From CAVOOW01 sp963697675 (lineage in GTDB: Bacteria; Actinomycetota; Actinomycetes; JACCUZ01): 64,000 nucleotides of DNA. The position numbers were made by a program, and so were the translations under genes. A model generated the notes under the pieces. The model was not told where the DNA came from. It made no database searches and worked only from the letters and a program-made list of their open reading frames with translations. The DNA lies in NCBI GenBank assembly GCA_963697675.1, contig CAVOOW010000002.1, forward strand, positions 209,446 to 273,445. The letters are read 5' to 3'. Below, in pieces: positions 8,282 to 17,798 of the stretch. Numbering within the stretch: position 1 is the stretch's first letter; each line of letters opens with the position of its first letter.

Positions 8282-9871
8282 ATGACAGACCTCGACACCG
8301 CTCCCGATATCGACACGAATGCCACCGCCCGTGCGCTCAGCCTCGACGAGCTCGAGTCGAGGATGTGCCTGCTGGCCGGGCGGATCGCCGCCAACGAGTG
8401 CGAGTTCCTGGTGCTGCTTGCGGAGTACGACGAGCGCCAGGGCTGGGGCGTCTGGGAGCTCCGTTCCGCGGCTCACTGGCTCTCCGCGCGCTGCGGCATG
8501 CGCCTCGGCGCGGCACGAGAGCGAGTCCGGGTCGCGCGAGCCCTCACTCTGCTGCCTCAGGTGCGCGAGGCGTTCGCCGCCGGCCACCTCTCGTACTGCA
8601 AGGTCCGCGCACTGAGCCGCGTCGCCACGCCCGCGACGGAGGAGACGCTCGTCGAGTTGGCGCGGGGCGCAACGGGTGCGCAGCTGGAGCGCATCGTCCG
8701 GTCCTGGCGGACCGTGTTGACCGAGGACCTTTCCGCTTCGCAGCGCGTGCGCAGATCGGTCAGGCGAAGGGAGGACGACGACGGGTCGGTGGTGTTTGTC
8801 CTGCGACTTCCCCCTGAAGATGCCGCCGTGCTCGACTCGGCGCTACGCGCCGCCCGCGCCGAGGTCCTCGAAGACGACGGACGTCCGGTCGAGACGCCCG
8901 AGGAGCTGCGCCTGGCTGAGGAGCTTTCGCGCGATCAGCCCCAGCAGCGCGCGGAGGCCGACGCGTTCGTCCTCATGGCCGAGCGTTTCCTGAGCCAGCC
9001 GCCTGCCGCAGACAAGCCCGAGGTCTACCAGGTGGTGATCCACGCTGATGCTGCGATGTTCGACGAGGCAGAACGGCCGAGCGAAGGGCCGGCCGCGGAG
9101 CCCGATGCCGAGCGACAGCCTCAGCCAGCGGATGGCTCTCCCGCTCCACGCGGGCGTTCGCACCCTGTCCGCGGCCAGTCGATCACCGAGGCGGCGCGGT
9201 TCGCCGGTGCTCCAGGCGCCACCGTCGAGAACGGTGGTCAGGTCAGCGGGGCCACGGTTCTGCGTTTGCTGTGCGAGGCCTCGTCACAGGTGTGGCTGCG
9301 TGACCACGACGGCCGGACGCTCGACCTCGGCCGCACTGCGCGAGATGCCTCGCGAAAGCAGCGCAAGGCCCTGCGACTGCGCGACGGCGGTTGCAGATTC
9401 CCTGGCTGCACAAGGCAAACTCACCTGATCCCTCATCATGTCCGATGGTGGTCGCGGGGTGGATTCACCGACCTGGACAACCTTGTGCTGCTCTGCTCGG
9501 CGCACCACCGCGCCGTACACGAGATCGGCTACTCGATCACCAGCCTTGGCCGCGGCTGTTTCGTGTTCCTGCGGCCCGACGGTCGCGTGGTCCCTGACCC
9601 GGCTGAACAAGCCCGAACCGTGGTGCCGCAGCCCGACGCGGCAAGTGCGCCGTACGTCGACCCGCACTCCATCGTGCCGACGTGGGGAGGCGAGCGTCTC
9701 GACCTGGGGCTGCTGATCTCGGGCCTGGCCTGCAACGTGTTGATCGGTGGTGGCTACAGCCTGCCGGACACTCCGTCCCGCGATCTGCCGGCCGCGATTC
9801 GGGCAGCCGCCGAGTGGCCGATGAAAGTGGATCGACGCCGCGACAGCGAACGCGAACGGCTGGTCGCCTGA
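8282..9871 (+). CDS. DUF222 / 13E12 repeat family HNH endonuclease
   Basis: 529 aa. Roughly residues 15-330 form the DUF222 domain (starting near LDELESRMCLLAGRIAANE). The C-terminal third has an HNH nuclease module: zinc-binding CRFPGC, catalytic LIPHHVRWWSRGG, then NLVLLCSAHHRAVHE. This family is present in many copies in actinobacteria, including the mycobacterial 13E12 repeats. Its biological role is not established, and mobile or phage-defence roles have been suggested. TAGGGT ends 6 bases before the ATG and there is no Shine-Dalgarno sequence, so the transcript may be leaderless. The tandem palindrome in its promoter suggests autoregulation or a cognate target (inference). Confidence 0.88.
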   Translation: MTDLDTAPDIDTNATARALSLDELESRMCLLAGRIAANECEFLVLLAEYDERQGWGVWELRSAAHWLSARCGMRLGAARERVRVARALTLLPQVREAFAAGHLSYCKVRALSRVATPATEETLVELARGATGAQLERIVRSWRTVLTEDLSASQRVRRSVRRREDDDGSVVFVLRLPPEDAAVLDSALRAARAEVLEDDGRPVETPEELRLAEELSRDQPQQRAEADAFVLMAERFLSQPPAADKPEVYQVVIHADAAMFDEAERPSEGPAAEPDAERQPQPADGSPAPRGRSHPVRGQSITEAARFAGAPGATVENGGQVSGATVLRLLCEASSQVWLRDHDGRTLDLGRTARDASRKQRKALRLRDGGCRFPGCTRQTHLIPHHVRWWSRGGFTDLDNLVLLCSAHHRAVHEIGYSITSLGRGCFVFLRPDGRVVPDPAEQARTVVPQPDAASAPYVDPHSIVPTWGGERLDLGLLISGLACNVLIGGGYSLPDTPSRDLPAAIRAAAEWPMKVDRRRDSERERLVA

Positions 9872-9912
9872 CGACTCGGTCCGCCGGACACGAGCCGGGC
9901 TGGCTGTAGCTG

Positions 9913-10113
9913 CTAGCCCGCGCCTGCCCTGTTCCTGCCACGTCGGCCGCCGACGATCAGGACAACGCCCACCAGCGCGATCAGGGGTCCGAGCACCGCC
10001 CACGCGGTCTTGCCGCTCATCCCGCTCCCACCGATCACGTCGAGCCCCTGCAGGCCGAAGATGATCCCGAAGATCACGAGCACAACCCCAACACCGGTCG
10101 CCAGCCTCTTCAT
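9913..10113 (-). CDS. Small two-TM membrane protein
   Basis: 66 aa, starting MKRLATGVGVVLVIFGIIFG. It has two predicted membrane helices (about residues 7-24 and 38-56) and ends in an Arg/Gly tail (GGRRGRNRAGAG). A glycine-rich turn links the helices. A longer in-frame reading exists upstream, but the ATG at 10113 before the first helix is the natural start. No family is recognised. It is convergent with the HNH gene (41-bp gap) and divergent from the kinase-like gene. Confidence 0.6.
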   Translation of the reverse strand: MKRLATGVGVVLVIFGIIFGLQGLDVIGGSGMSGKTAWAVLGPLIALVGVVLIVGGRRGRNRAGAG

Positions 10114-10215
10114 CACGCTCGCCCCTCTCCAGGGTGTGCGACCTCGGGAGCGAGGTCCACCTACCGCAACGGACGGCGGGCCGCCGAGGTTCATCCCGGG
10201 CAACTCGACGCTGAC

Positions 10216-11292
10216 GTGACCGTCGAGGAGTTGACCTTCGACCGCGTCATGGGAGAGTTCGCCGTGCTCTCCACCCGCGCGCAGGTCGCGCGCCTCCGGC
10301 AGCTCGCCGTCGAGGCACTCGACTCCTTCCCGTTGGTCGATCCGCAGCTGCGGTTCATCGCACACGGCGAGAACACCACGTTCCGGGTCGTTGCGGGCGA
10401 GGACGGTCGCGACAGCTCGACCGTCGCTCAGTTCCTCCTCCGCGTGCACCGGCCTGCCCGACACGGTCTTGGGGTCGACTCGGCCGCGGCCATCCGTTCC
10501 GAGCTGCACTGGTTGACGGCACTGCGCGCGGACGCCGACCTGTCGGTGCCTGCACCCGTCCTCACCGGGCTGGCCAGCTCACGACGACCGTGGGCAACCG
10601 CAGCCGTGCCGGAAGCCCGCACCTGCTCGCTCCTTCGCTGGATGGACGGTCGCATCCACACGGCGTCACCTCGTCCCGTGCATCTGCGCCGGCTGGGCTC
10701 CGCCATGGCGCGACTGCACAACCACGCGGACGGATGGGTGCCTCCCGCGGACTTCGTGCGGATCCGCTGGGACTGGGACACGTTGTTCGGCAACACGATG
10801 GAGTACGGAGGGATCAGCGCGGCGCAGTGCTGGGAACTCGTCCCCGCCGACCTCCGGGGAATGTTCCAGGAGGTCGCCACCCGCGTCGGTCGCGTCATGT
10901 CGCAGCTCGGCGACGGCCCTGACGTCTTCGGGCTCATCCACGCCGATCTCCATCTCGACAACGCGTTGTTCCGGCGCGATGACGTACGACTCATCGACTT
11001 TGACGACTGCGGTTTCGGCTACCGGATCTACGACGTGGCCGTGGCGCTGTGGGAGCTGCGCCATCGACCCGACTACGTGACGTTGCGCGCGGCGTTCGTC
11101 GAGGGCTACACCGTGCACCGGCCGTTGCCCGCGATACTGCTCGGCCACCTGGACGCGTTCATCGCCGCGCGTGAGGTTGCGGTCGGGTTGTGGCTCGCGG
11201 GCACTGCTCAGGTCAACCCCGACTTCCGCGACAGCCTCGACGACGAGCTGGCCGCGATCGCGAGGTCGCTGACCGTCCTGCTGACCGACTGA
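10216..11292 (+). CDS. Aminoglycoside phosphotransferase (APH)-family protein
   Basis: 358 aa. The kinase-like fold is shown by the catalytic loop GLIHADLHLDN (His242/Asp244) and the metal-binding LIDFDDCGFG. The family (APH, choline and homoserine kinase II) phosphorylates small hydroxylated molecules with ATP. The substrate is not predictable from this sequence, and in environmental actinobacteria these are usually metabolic rather than resistance genes. The start is taken as the GTG at 10216. An ATG at 10249 is also possible, and no clear ribosome binding site separates them. Confidence 0.78.
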   Translation: MTVEELTFDRVMGEFAVLSTRAQVARLRQLAVEALDSFPLVDPQLRFIAHGENTTFRVVAGEDGRDSSTVAQFLLRVHRPARHGLGVDSAAAIRSELHWLTALRADADLSVPAPVLTGLASSRRPWATAAVPEARTCSLLRWMDGRIHTASPRPVHLRRLGSAMARLHNHADGWVPPADFVRIRWDWDTLFGNTMEYGGISAAQCWELVPADLRGMFQEVATRVGRVMSQLGDGPDVFGLIHADLHLDNALFRRDDVRLIDFDDCGFGYRIYDVAVALWELRHRPDYVTLRAAFVEGYTVHRPLPAILLGHLDAFIAAREVAVGLWLAGTAQVNPDFRDSLDDELAAIARSLTVLLTD

Positions 11293-11347
11293 GACCTAAG
11301 CGGTCGCGTGCCTTCAGCCCGGCCGGTCGGGCGACGAAGCACCAGGC

Positions 11348-12274
11348 ATGCCCGACGATGCCAGACCGCCCACGTGGGTGCCTATCGAGCCGATCGCTCC
11401 CGGTGCCCTGGCGCCCCCGCCTGGCTGGTATCCGGACGGGACCGGCAACAACCGCTGGTGGGACGGGCGTCAATGGACCGACCACGTCGGCCCGCGATCA
11501 GCGGTGAACAGGGCGGCCCCCGTACTTCCAGCCGTGATGCCCGTGACGACCGCGCCCGGTGGACGTCGTGGCTGGTGGATCGGGGGCGGTGTCGCAGCCG
11601 CGGCCCTGCTGGTGGTCAGCGCCATCGTCATCGGAACGGCCATGGGGCCGGACCTTGCCCGGTCGGCGCGCCGGGCCGCCCTCCCGGCGGGCACCGCGGA
11701 CTACTACACATTCGCCGGCCCGCTCGGTCGCCCGATGACGGTCGGTGCACCATGGGGACCGGGTTGCGCACCCGTCGTCCTGAACGTCGAAGACAGCGTG
11801 CCGGACGAGGTCTATGCCGAGGTCGTCCACGTCGTGACTGAGGCGCGCGCTAGTGGCATCGCCATCGGCGTCGAGTCTCGACAGCACACCTGGCGGCCCG
11901 CCGACCTCCCGGTGACCGGCTCGAGCACGCTCCCGGTCCAGTTCGTGGCGATCTTTGCGGACACGGACGCCGGGCATCTGCGTTCGGACGGGAAACCGGA
12001 GCGCGACCGGACCGGGTGGGACGCCGTCGCCGACCCCAACGGTCAGACCGAGCACCTGACCCGGCTCAGCATGACCCTTCACCTCGCGACTCTCGGCGAC
12101 TCGCGCCTGGAGTATCGGCGAGCGCTCCGCAAGCTCGTCGGGTGGTCGCAAGGCATCGCCGACTCGACGAGCCCGAACAGCGCGCTGCCGGACCGCGCCA
12201 CCGACTCGCCGGACGCCTTCAGCCCGGCCGACGTCGCCGCCATGAAGGTCATGTCCGGCTGCTCAGGCAGTTGA
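11348..12274 (+). CDS. DUF2510 membrane-anchored protein
   Basis: 308 aa. An N-terminal DUF2510 motif (PPGWYPDGTGNNRWWDGRQW, about residues 20-40) is followed by one membrane helix (IGGGVAAAALLVVSAIVIG) and an extracytoplasmic domain of about 220 residues with no recognised signature. DUF2510 is a short actinobacterial domain found at the cytoplasmic end of many membrane proteins. The outer domain carries two Cys (PGCAPVV and the C-terminal SGCSGS) that could pair. Function unknown. Confidence 0.75.
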   Translation: MPDDARPPTWVPIEPIAPGALAPPPGWYPDGTGNNRWWDGRQWTDHVGPRSAVNRAAPVLPAVMPVTTAPGGRRGWWIGGGVAAAALLVVSAIVIGTAMGPDLARSARRAALPAGTADYYTFAGPLGRPMTVGAPWGPGCAPVVLNVEDSVPDEVYAEVVHVVTEARASGIAIGVESRQHTWRPADLPVTGSSTLPVQFVAIFADTDAGHLRSDGKPERDRTGWDAVADPNGQTEHLTRLSMTLHLATLGDSRLEYRRALRKLVGWSQGIADSTSPNSALPDRATDSPDAFSPADVAAMKVMSGCSGS

Positions 12275-12344
12275 TGGACGGCGGCTGAGACGGCTGGCCC
12301 AGATGGCCTTCACTGGCGGGACTGCGGTCGTCATCATGGTGCGC

Positions 12345-13550
12345 ATGCGTACCTCGTGTGTGGTGGTCGGTGCAGGCGCTGCCGGTCTCGAGACGAGCCG
12401 GTCGCTGGCTGATGCCGGGGTGGAGCACGTCGTCCTCGAGCGCAACGGCGTCGCGGACACCTGGGCGCACCAGCGTTGGGACAGCTTCCGGCTGAACACC
12501 CCAGGCTGGATGAACGCAACGCTCGGCACCGTCGAGCCCACCTCGTTCTGCTATCGCGACGAGGTCGTCCAGCTGCTCACTGAGCGTGCTGCCGCGCTGC
12601 CCGTCCACACGAACACGCCCGTCGTGGATCTCGACCACGACGGATCCCAGTTCGTCGTACGGACGCCGGACGAGGCGATCCGCGCCGAGACAGTCGTGCT
12701 GGCCAACGGCCTGCAGAACGTCGCGAAGCAGCCCGCGCAGGCGAACCAGGTCGCCCGTCGGTTGTTCCAGATCCACACCCGCGACTACCGGAGCCCGGCG
12801 CAGCTTCCCGACGGCGCGGTGCTGGTCATCGGCAGCGCACAGTCCGGCTGCCAGATCGCCGAGGACCTGGCTGGCGCGGGACGGCGCGTCTATCTGTCGA
12901 CCAGCCGCGTGGGCCGCTATCCGTGGCTCTACCGCGGCCGAGAGTTCCTCGGCTGGCTCGTCGACTGCGGCTTCTGGGACCAGCGGCCCGAGGATCTGCC
13001 CAGCCCCGCCGACACCCGCCTGGCGAACCCGCTCGTGGGCTCCGGCGGCCGCAGCCTCGACCTGCGCATCCTCGCCGGGCTCGGTGTCACGCTGCTGGGC
13101 CGATTCGAGGCCGCGGACGGCGAACGTGTGACCTTCGCCGGGTCCCTTGTCGACCACGTCGCGTACGCCGACTCGGTGGCGACCAGGCTCAAGGCGCTGG
13201 CCGACGCCTTCATCGCGGGTCAGGGGATCGACGCGCCAGAGGCGGAGCATGATCCCGACACGGCCGTGGAGCCGGCGAAAGCGACCGAGCTCGACCTCGC
13301 GGCGGCGGACGTCACCAGCATCATCTGGTGCACCGGCTTCACCGGAGACCTCTCCTGGGTGCGGCTGCCGATCCTGGATGGCGACGGCTGGCCCCGGCAC
13401 GACGGCTGCGCCTCGCCGGTGCCGGGTCTCTGGTACGTGGGCTTCCCCTGGCTCACCCGCCGCCGGTCAGGCATCCTGCACGGCTTCCCCGTGGACGCGG
13501 CCGGCGTCGTCGACGGGGTCACGCGTCAGCTCAGCTCGGCGGGTCGCTGA
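12345..13550 (+). CDS. FAD/NAD(P)-binding flavin monooxygenase-like protein
   Basis: 401 aa from the ATG just before the FAD motif CVVVGAGAAGLETSRSLA; an in-frame ATG at 12336 is an alternative. The flavin-containing monooxygenase features are the ERN-x7-TWAHQRWDSFRLNTP stretch and a second Rossmann motif VLVIGSAQSGCQIAEDLAG for NADPH. The C-terminus has TSIIWCTGFTGDLSW. Such enzymes oxygenate soft nucleophiles or carry out Baeyer-Villiger oxidation. The substrate is unknown. It ends one base before a convergent Gfo/Idh gene. Confidence 0.82.
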   Translation: MRTSCVVVGAGAAGLETSRSLADAGVEHVVLERNGVADTWAHQRWDSFRLNTPGWMNATLGTVEPTSFCYRDEVVQLLTERAAALPVHTNTPVVDLDHDGSQFVVRTPDEAIRAETVVLANGLQNVAKQPAQANQVARRLFQIHTRDYRSPAQLPDGAVLVIGSAQSGCQIAEDLAGAGRRVYLSTSRVGRYPWLYRGREFLGWLVDCGFWDQRPEDLPSPADTRLANPLVGSGGRSLDLRILAGLGVTLLGRFEAADGERVTFAGSLVDHVAYADSVATRLKALADAFIAGQGIDAPEAEHDPDTAVEPAKATELDLAAADVTSIIWCTGFTGDLSWVRLPILDGDGWPRHDGCASPVPGLWYVGFPWLTRRRSGILHGFPVDAAGVVDGVTRQLSSAGR

Positions 13551-14546
13551 TCACTCGCCCGGGTAGACCAGCCCGATCTGGCGGCGGATCTCGTCGAGCG
13601 TCTCCATGATGGCGAGGGTCTCGTGCAGCGGCAGGACGTCGCTCTCCAGCTTTCCGGCGCGCATGCACCGCATGACCTCCGCGGCCTCGTGCTGCATCCC
13701 GCGACCCTCCGCCTGCGGCTGGTCGAAACGTTCCCGCACCGTGCCGTCCCGGCCGATGAGCGTGAACGTGGTCGGCGCGTAGAACACCGAGTCGATCTCG
13801 ATGCGGGCCTCGGTGCCGACGATCACCGCGCGGTTCGGGCCGGCGACTTCCAGGGACGTGGTCAGTACGGAGTGCGCACCGTCCTCGTACTGCAAGATCA
13901 CCGACGTTGTCGCGTCCACACCCGTGAAGGCGCGGTCCGACACGGCCGTTACCCGGGTCGGCGCGCCGAAGACCATCGACGCGAAGGACACCGGGTAGAT
14001 GCCGAGGTCGAGCAGGGCGCCGCCGCCCAGTGCGGGGTCGAACAGGCGGAAGCCGGGGTCGCGGGCGAACCACTGGTTGTGGTCGGCGATGACGACGCGT
14101 ACGTCGCCGAGTGCGCGCGAGGCGAGCAGCTCGCGCACTCGCACCATGTGCGGCAGCCAGCGCGCCCACATCGCCTCCATCAGGAAGACGCCATGCGACC
14201 GGGCGGCGTCGATCAACGACGACGCCTCGTTTGCGGTCATGGTGAACGGTTTTTCGACCAGCACCGCCTTTCCGGCGTTGATGGCCGACAACGCCGCGTC
14301 GTGGTGGCCGGGGTGCGGCGTGCTGACGTAGACAGCGTCGACGTCGGCGTCGTTGACCAGTCCGGCGTATGTCGCGTGGCGGTGCGGCAGGTCGAAACGT
14401 TCGCCGAACTCCTCCGCCGTGCCCTGGCTGCGTGAGCCGACGGCCACCAGCGACGCGTCGGGCATCAGCGCCAGGTCCGTTGCGAAGGCGGTGGCGATGC
14501 CTCCCGTGCCGATGATTCCCCAGCGGATCGGCGTCACGTCGCTCAC
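13551..14546 (-). CDS. Gfo/Idh/MocA family NAD(P)-dependent oxidoreductase
   Basis: 331 aa. An N-terminal Rossmann fold (WGIIGTGGIATAFA) is followed by the family-defining AVLVEKPFTM motif and a C-terminal alpha/beta substrate domain. Members oxidise or reduce sugars, cyclitols and trans-dihydrodiols. The start is the GTG at 14546 because AAGGAG sits six bases upstream of it; a longer reading to 14621 lacks that signal. The EKP lysine is present, so it is probably active. Substrate unknown. Confidence 0.88.
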   Translation of the reverse strand: MSDVTPIRWGIIGTGGIATAFATDLALMPDASLVAVGSRSQGTAEEFGERFDLPHRHATYAGLVNDADVDAVYVSTPHPGHHDAALSAINAGKAVLVEKPFTMTANEASSLIDAARSHGVFLMEAMWARWLPHMVRVRELLASRALGDVRVVIADHNQWFARDPGFRLFDPALGGGALLDLGIYPVSFASMVFGAPTRVTAVSDRAFTGVDATTSVILQYEDGAHSVLTTSLEVAGPNRAVIVGTEARIEIDSVFYAPTTFTLIGRDGTVRERFDQPQAEGRGMQHEAAEVMRCMRAGKLESDVLPLHETLAIMETLDEIRRQIGLVYPGE

Positions 14547-14625
14547 GCGTGTCTCCTTCTTGTCGAATAGTGGTCGATGACAGGACCCCCGCACGCACCC
14601 CCGCACCAGGGGACCGTGCATTCGG

Positions 14626-16659
14626 TCACGTCAAGTCTCGTTCGATCGTCCGCTCCCAGCGACGCGATGCGAACGGCTCCCCGTTGCGCCAGGTCTCGAC
14701 GGTGAGCACGACATCGCAGTTCAACGGTCCGTAGGTCACGGCGAGCTCGGCTCGCGAGCGGGCAGTGCCTTCGGGCCAGCGCACCGTGAAGTCCGCGGAC
14801 GACGTGGCGCCCTGCGCGAACGACTCGGTGTCCACCCAGACCCGGCCGTCGTAGTGGTCGCTCGCTGAACCGTCTGCGACCTCCGACTCGCTGCCGTGGT
14901 CGACGACGCATTCGGTGCGATGACCGAGGACATCGCGCTCCACGCGCCAGGTGACCCCCGCACCGGGATCCCTTGCGTGATCGCCGCCAGCAGCCTCCTT
15001 TGTGGACTCTCCATCACCAGACACGCCGTCAGAGTGGTGTGTCGGAGTCCACAAGATGAGGGGGTCGGTGGTCCGGGTGGACTCTCCGGCGAGAGGGAGC
15101 TCCAGCGTCGAGGCTCCCGCATCGATGGTCAGCGTGAGCGGCACCGGCGGCGCCAGCGTGTTCGGCCAGTCGACGCCGGCGATCGACAGGCGCAGCTGGT
15201 GTCCGGGGGAAGCCGTCCACGACATGGCCTCGAGCTCGATCTCGACGTCGAGCAGCTCGCCGACCGGCAGCGGTGCCGGGTCGGTGTGCGAGTCACGATG
15301 CGTCAGGTTGAGCAGGGTGCGGCTGAGCAGGACCGAGGTGCCGTCCGGGAAGACGTCGGTCAGCTTGGCCGACACGAACGCGACGGGCTCGGACGACCCG
15401 ACCCGCAACCGCAGCCGCGGGTGGCCGAGCAGGGCGAGCCCGTCCGCGGGCCAGGACCAGGTCAGCGACGCCGCGTCGTCGTAGCGCTGGTCGGTGGGCT
15501 GCCCCCAGGGCAGAGTTCCCGCGCAGCTGTTCCACGCGGAGGTGCCGACGTCGGGCAACACCTCGTACGCCAGAACGCCTTCACCCAGCGGGCGTACGTC
15601 CACGCCTGCTCCCGGCAGCGGCCACACCGCCGCGGACCGCCACTCGCCGTCGACCTGCGCGCGGGCGGCGCCGGGGAGGGTGGAGTGCTGCTGGTACCAG
15701 GTCAGCGCGGGCTCGTCGTCGACCCCGTTGGCACGGCCGCGCAGCCACCGGTCCCACCAGCGCGCCATCACCGGCACCAGGTCGATGTGCGGCCCCGGCA
15801 GCGAGTTGTCCGTCGACATGTGGCTCCACGGACCGAGCAGCAGCCGGTGCGGGACTCCTGCAGCCGCGAGGGCGGCGACCGTGCGGAAGGTGTTGTTGCG
15901 ATAGCCGTCTGCCCAGCCGCCCACGAGCATCGTCGGGCAGGCGATGCGGTCGTAGCCGGGCCGCAGCGAGCCGTGCCGCCAGTAGGGGGAGTCGCGCTGC
16001 TCCTCGAGCCAGCGCAGCACCCACGGCTGCAGGTCCGCCACGCGCTGGCGCCACGTGTCCACCCACTCGTCGCCGACCAGCGCGGGCACCGGCGGCAACG
16101 CATTCATGGCGACCATGTACGTCGGGTAGTCGACGAGGTCGAGGAGCCGGCGCGCGCCACCCATCAGCTGTACGTCGTCGGTGTACCGGTCGTCGGTGGC
16201 GTAGATCGCGATGACGGCCTTGAGCTCCGGCGGCCGCTCGCACGCGACCTGCAGCGAGTTGAAGCCGGAGTACGAGGTGCCGTACATGCCGACGTTGCCC
16301 GTGCACCAATCCCGCGTCGCGAGCCAGGCGATGACCTCGCACAGGTCGCGCTGCTCCTGGGCGGGGTACTCGTCGACCGCCAGCCCGTCGGACGAGCCTG
16401 TCCCGCGCAGGTCGAGGCGGGCGACGGCATAGCCGTGCTCGTCGCGCAGCCGCTCGTACTCCGGCCGGTAGCTCGCGGTCACGTCGTCCTTGCGGTAGGG
16501 CAGCGCCTCGAGGATGCAGGGGGCGGGCAGCTTGTCGGGCGGCGGCAGGAACAGGGTGACCGCGAGCCGGGTGCCGTCCGCGAGCCGGATCATCACGCGC
16601 TGGTCCGTGCCGGGCGACGTCCCTACCGCCGGCTCGGACCCCGCGAGGACCTCAGGCAC
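14626..16659 (-). CDS. CocE/NonD (X-Pro dipeptidyl-peptidase S15) family hydrolase
   Basis: 677 aa. The alpha/beta hydrolase domain has the nucleophile in GTSYSGFNS, the acid in VGGWADGY and the catalytic His in LLLGPWSHM, the triad arrangement of cocaine esterase and PepX. The second half is the jelly-roll PepX C-terminal domain. The family cleaves esters or amides and acyl-peptide bonds. Its ATG overlaps the end of the upstream S58 peptidase gene by eight bases, so the two are translationally coupled and may degrade the same class of peptide or amide compounds. Confidence 0.88.
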   Translation of the reverse strand: MPEVLAGSEPAVGTSPGTDQRVMIRLADGTRLAVTLFLPPPDKLPAPCILEALPYRKDDVTASYRPEYERLRDEHGYAVARLDLRGTGSSDGLAVDEYPAQEQRDLCEVIAWLATRDWCTGNVGMYGTSYSGFNSLQVACERPPELKAVIAIYATDDRYTDDVQLMGGARRLLDLVDYPTYMVAMNALPPVPALVGDEWVDTWRQRVADLQPWVLRWLEEQRDSPYWRHGSLRPGYDRIACPTMLVGGWADGYRNNTFRTVAALAAAGVPHRLLLGPWSHMSTDNSLPGPHIDLVPVMARWWDRWLRGRANGVDDEPALTWYQQHSTLPGAARAQVDGEWRSAAVWPLPGAGVDVRPLGEGVLAYEVLPDVGTSAWNSCAGTLPWGQPTDQRYDDAASLTWSWPADGLALLGHPRLRLRVGSSEPVAFVSAKLTDVFPDGTSVLLSRTLLNLTHRDSHTDPAPLPVGELLDVEIELEAMSWTASPGHQLRLSIAGVDWPNTLAPPVPLTLTIDAGASTLELPLAGESTRTTDPLILWTPTHHSDGVSGDGESTKEAAGGDHARDPGAGVTWRVERDVLGHRTECVVDHGSESEVADGSASDHYDGRVWVDTESFAQGATSSADFTVRWPEGTARSRAELAVTYGPLNCDVVLTVETWRNGEPFASRRWERTIERDLT

Positions 16660-17731
16660 GGTGCTCCTCCAGCACGCGCACGACCTCGGCGAACGGCAGT
16701 CCCGCCGACGTGTTGCCGTCCCGGCCGAAGACCGTCGGGGCCATCAGCAGGCTCGTGACAACGGCCTCCTCGGTGGCCTCGACGACCGCGGCGAAGTAGT
16801 CGTCGAGGTCGCGTCCGACGACTGGTGCACCAGGTTGGGCAGCGCCGCGCTCGGTGCGCAGGCCGGTCGCGAGGGCCAGGAAGATCTCGCCGCTCGCGTG
16901 GTGACCGGTGCTGCCCGTGCGTGCCAGGCCGAGGCCGGCGCGGCGGGCGAGCCGTTGGCAGCCGGCCGCGTCGACGGGCCCGTCGGTCACCACAACGACG
17001 ATGCAGGAGCCGGCCGGGCCTGGACCCGGCGGTCCGGCCACCGGCGGCAGCGCGAGCCCGACCGGCACCCCCGCAACAGTGAGGCGCTCGTGGTCGCCGA
17101 AGTTGGTCAGCACCAGAACGCCCACCGTGTGCCCGGACGGGAGGACGCGCGACGACGTACCGATGCCGCCCTTCCACCCGAGGCAGCTCATCCCGGTGCC
17201 CGCGCCCACCGCCCCCTCGTCGGGCGGCAGGCCCATGCCCGCGGAGAGCCGCGCCGAGCGGAGGGCGTCGCGCACGTCCGAGCTGGCCACCTGCATCCGC
17301 CGCGCGTCGGAGAGGAAGCTGTCGTCGCACTCCGCGACCAACGGGATGATCACGTCCTCGACGCCGATCGCCGGGTCCTCCTCGGCGAGCACCTCGCACG
17401 CGGCGTCGAAGACCCGGCCGACGTGCATCGTGGAAGTCAGGAAGACCGGCGTCTCGGCGAGCCCCCACTCCTGCATCGACAGGAAGCCGGTGCACTCCCC
17501 GGCGCCGTTGAGGATCGCGCCGCCCGCCGGGACCGGCCGGCGGAAGCAGTTGCCGCCGGGGTCGAGCACCGTCACACCCGTGCGTGCGACCCCGCGGCCG
17601 TCCGGTGGGTCGGCCTCGTCGCGCCAGACCGTGGCGTGCCCGACGCCGACCCCGGGAACGTCGAGCACTGACGCGGTCGGACCGGACGGGAGCAGACCGA
17701 TCCTGACTGGCAGGTCAGCAGCGCGTGGCAC
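16652..17731 (-). CDS. P1/S58 family aminopeptidase (DmpA-like)
   Basis: 359 aa from a GTG at 17731 (VPRAADLPVRIGLLPSG); a GTG at 17749 is an alternative, and neither has a clear ribosome binding site. It belongs to the Ntn-like self-processing peptidases: the GGIGTSSR segment provides the Ser that becomes the N-terminal nucleophile after cleavage into two chains, and NGAGECTGF and DDSFLSDARRMQ are typical. DmpA-type enzymes remove N-terminal D- or L-residues or act on beta-aminopeptides. It is coupled to the CocE-type gene downstream and divergent from the HDAC-type gene, with two palindromes in the gap. Confidence 0.85.
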   Translation of the reverse strand: MPRAADLPVRIGLLPSGPTASVLDVPGVGVGHATVWRDEADPPDGRGVARTGVTVLDPGGNCFRRPVPAGGAILNGAGECTGFLSMQEWGLAETPVFLTSTMHVGRVFDAACEVLAEEDPAIGVEDVIIPLVAECDDSFLSDARRMQVASSDVRDALRSARLSAGMGLPPDEGAVGAGTGMSCLGWKGGIGTSSRVLPSGHTVGVLVLTNFGDHERLTVAGVPVGLALPPVAGPPGPGPAGSCIVVVVTDGPVDAAGCQRLARRAGLGLARTGSTGHHASGEIFLALATGLRTERGAAQPGAPVVGRDLDDYFAAVVEATEEAVVTSLLMAPTVFGRDGNTSAGLPFAEVVRVLEEHRA

Positions 17732-17798
17732 CGGGACAGCATGCCGCACGGCGCGGCGCCCAGGAAGATCATGTCCAGCGCCGTCCGAGCGCCACAGA

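Noticed and set aside
10216..11292. An antibiotic-resistance aminoglycoside phosphotransferase
   Set aside because: Only the general kinase motifs are present; similarity is to the broad family and nothing in the neighbourhood suggests resistance.
12249..13400. Long open frames opposite real genes (for example 12249-13400 minus, 14896-16758 plus, 19167-22139 minus)
   Set aside because: They are mirror frames produced by very high GC; they lack start signals and domains and lie entirely over well-supported genes.
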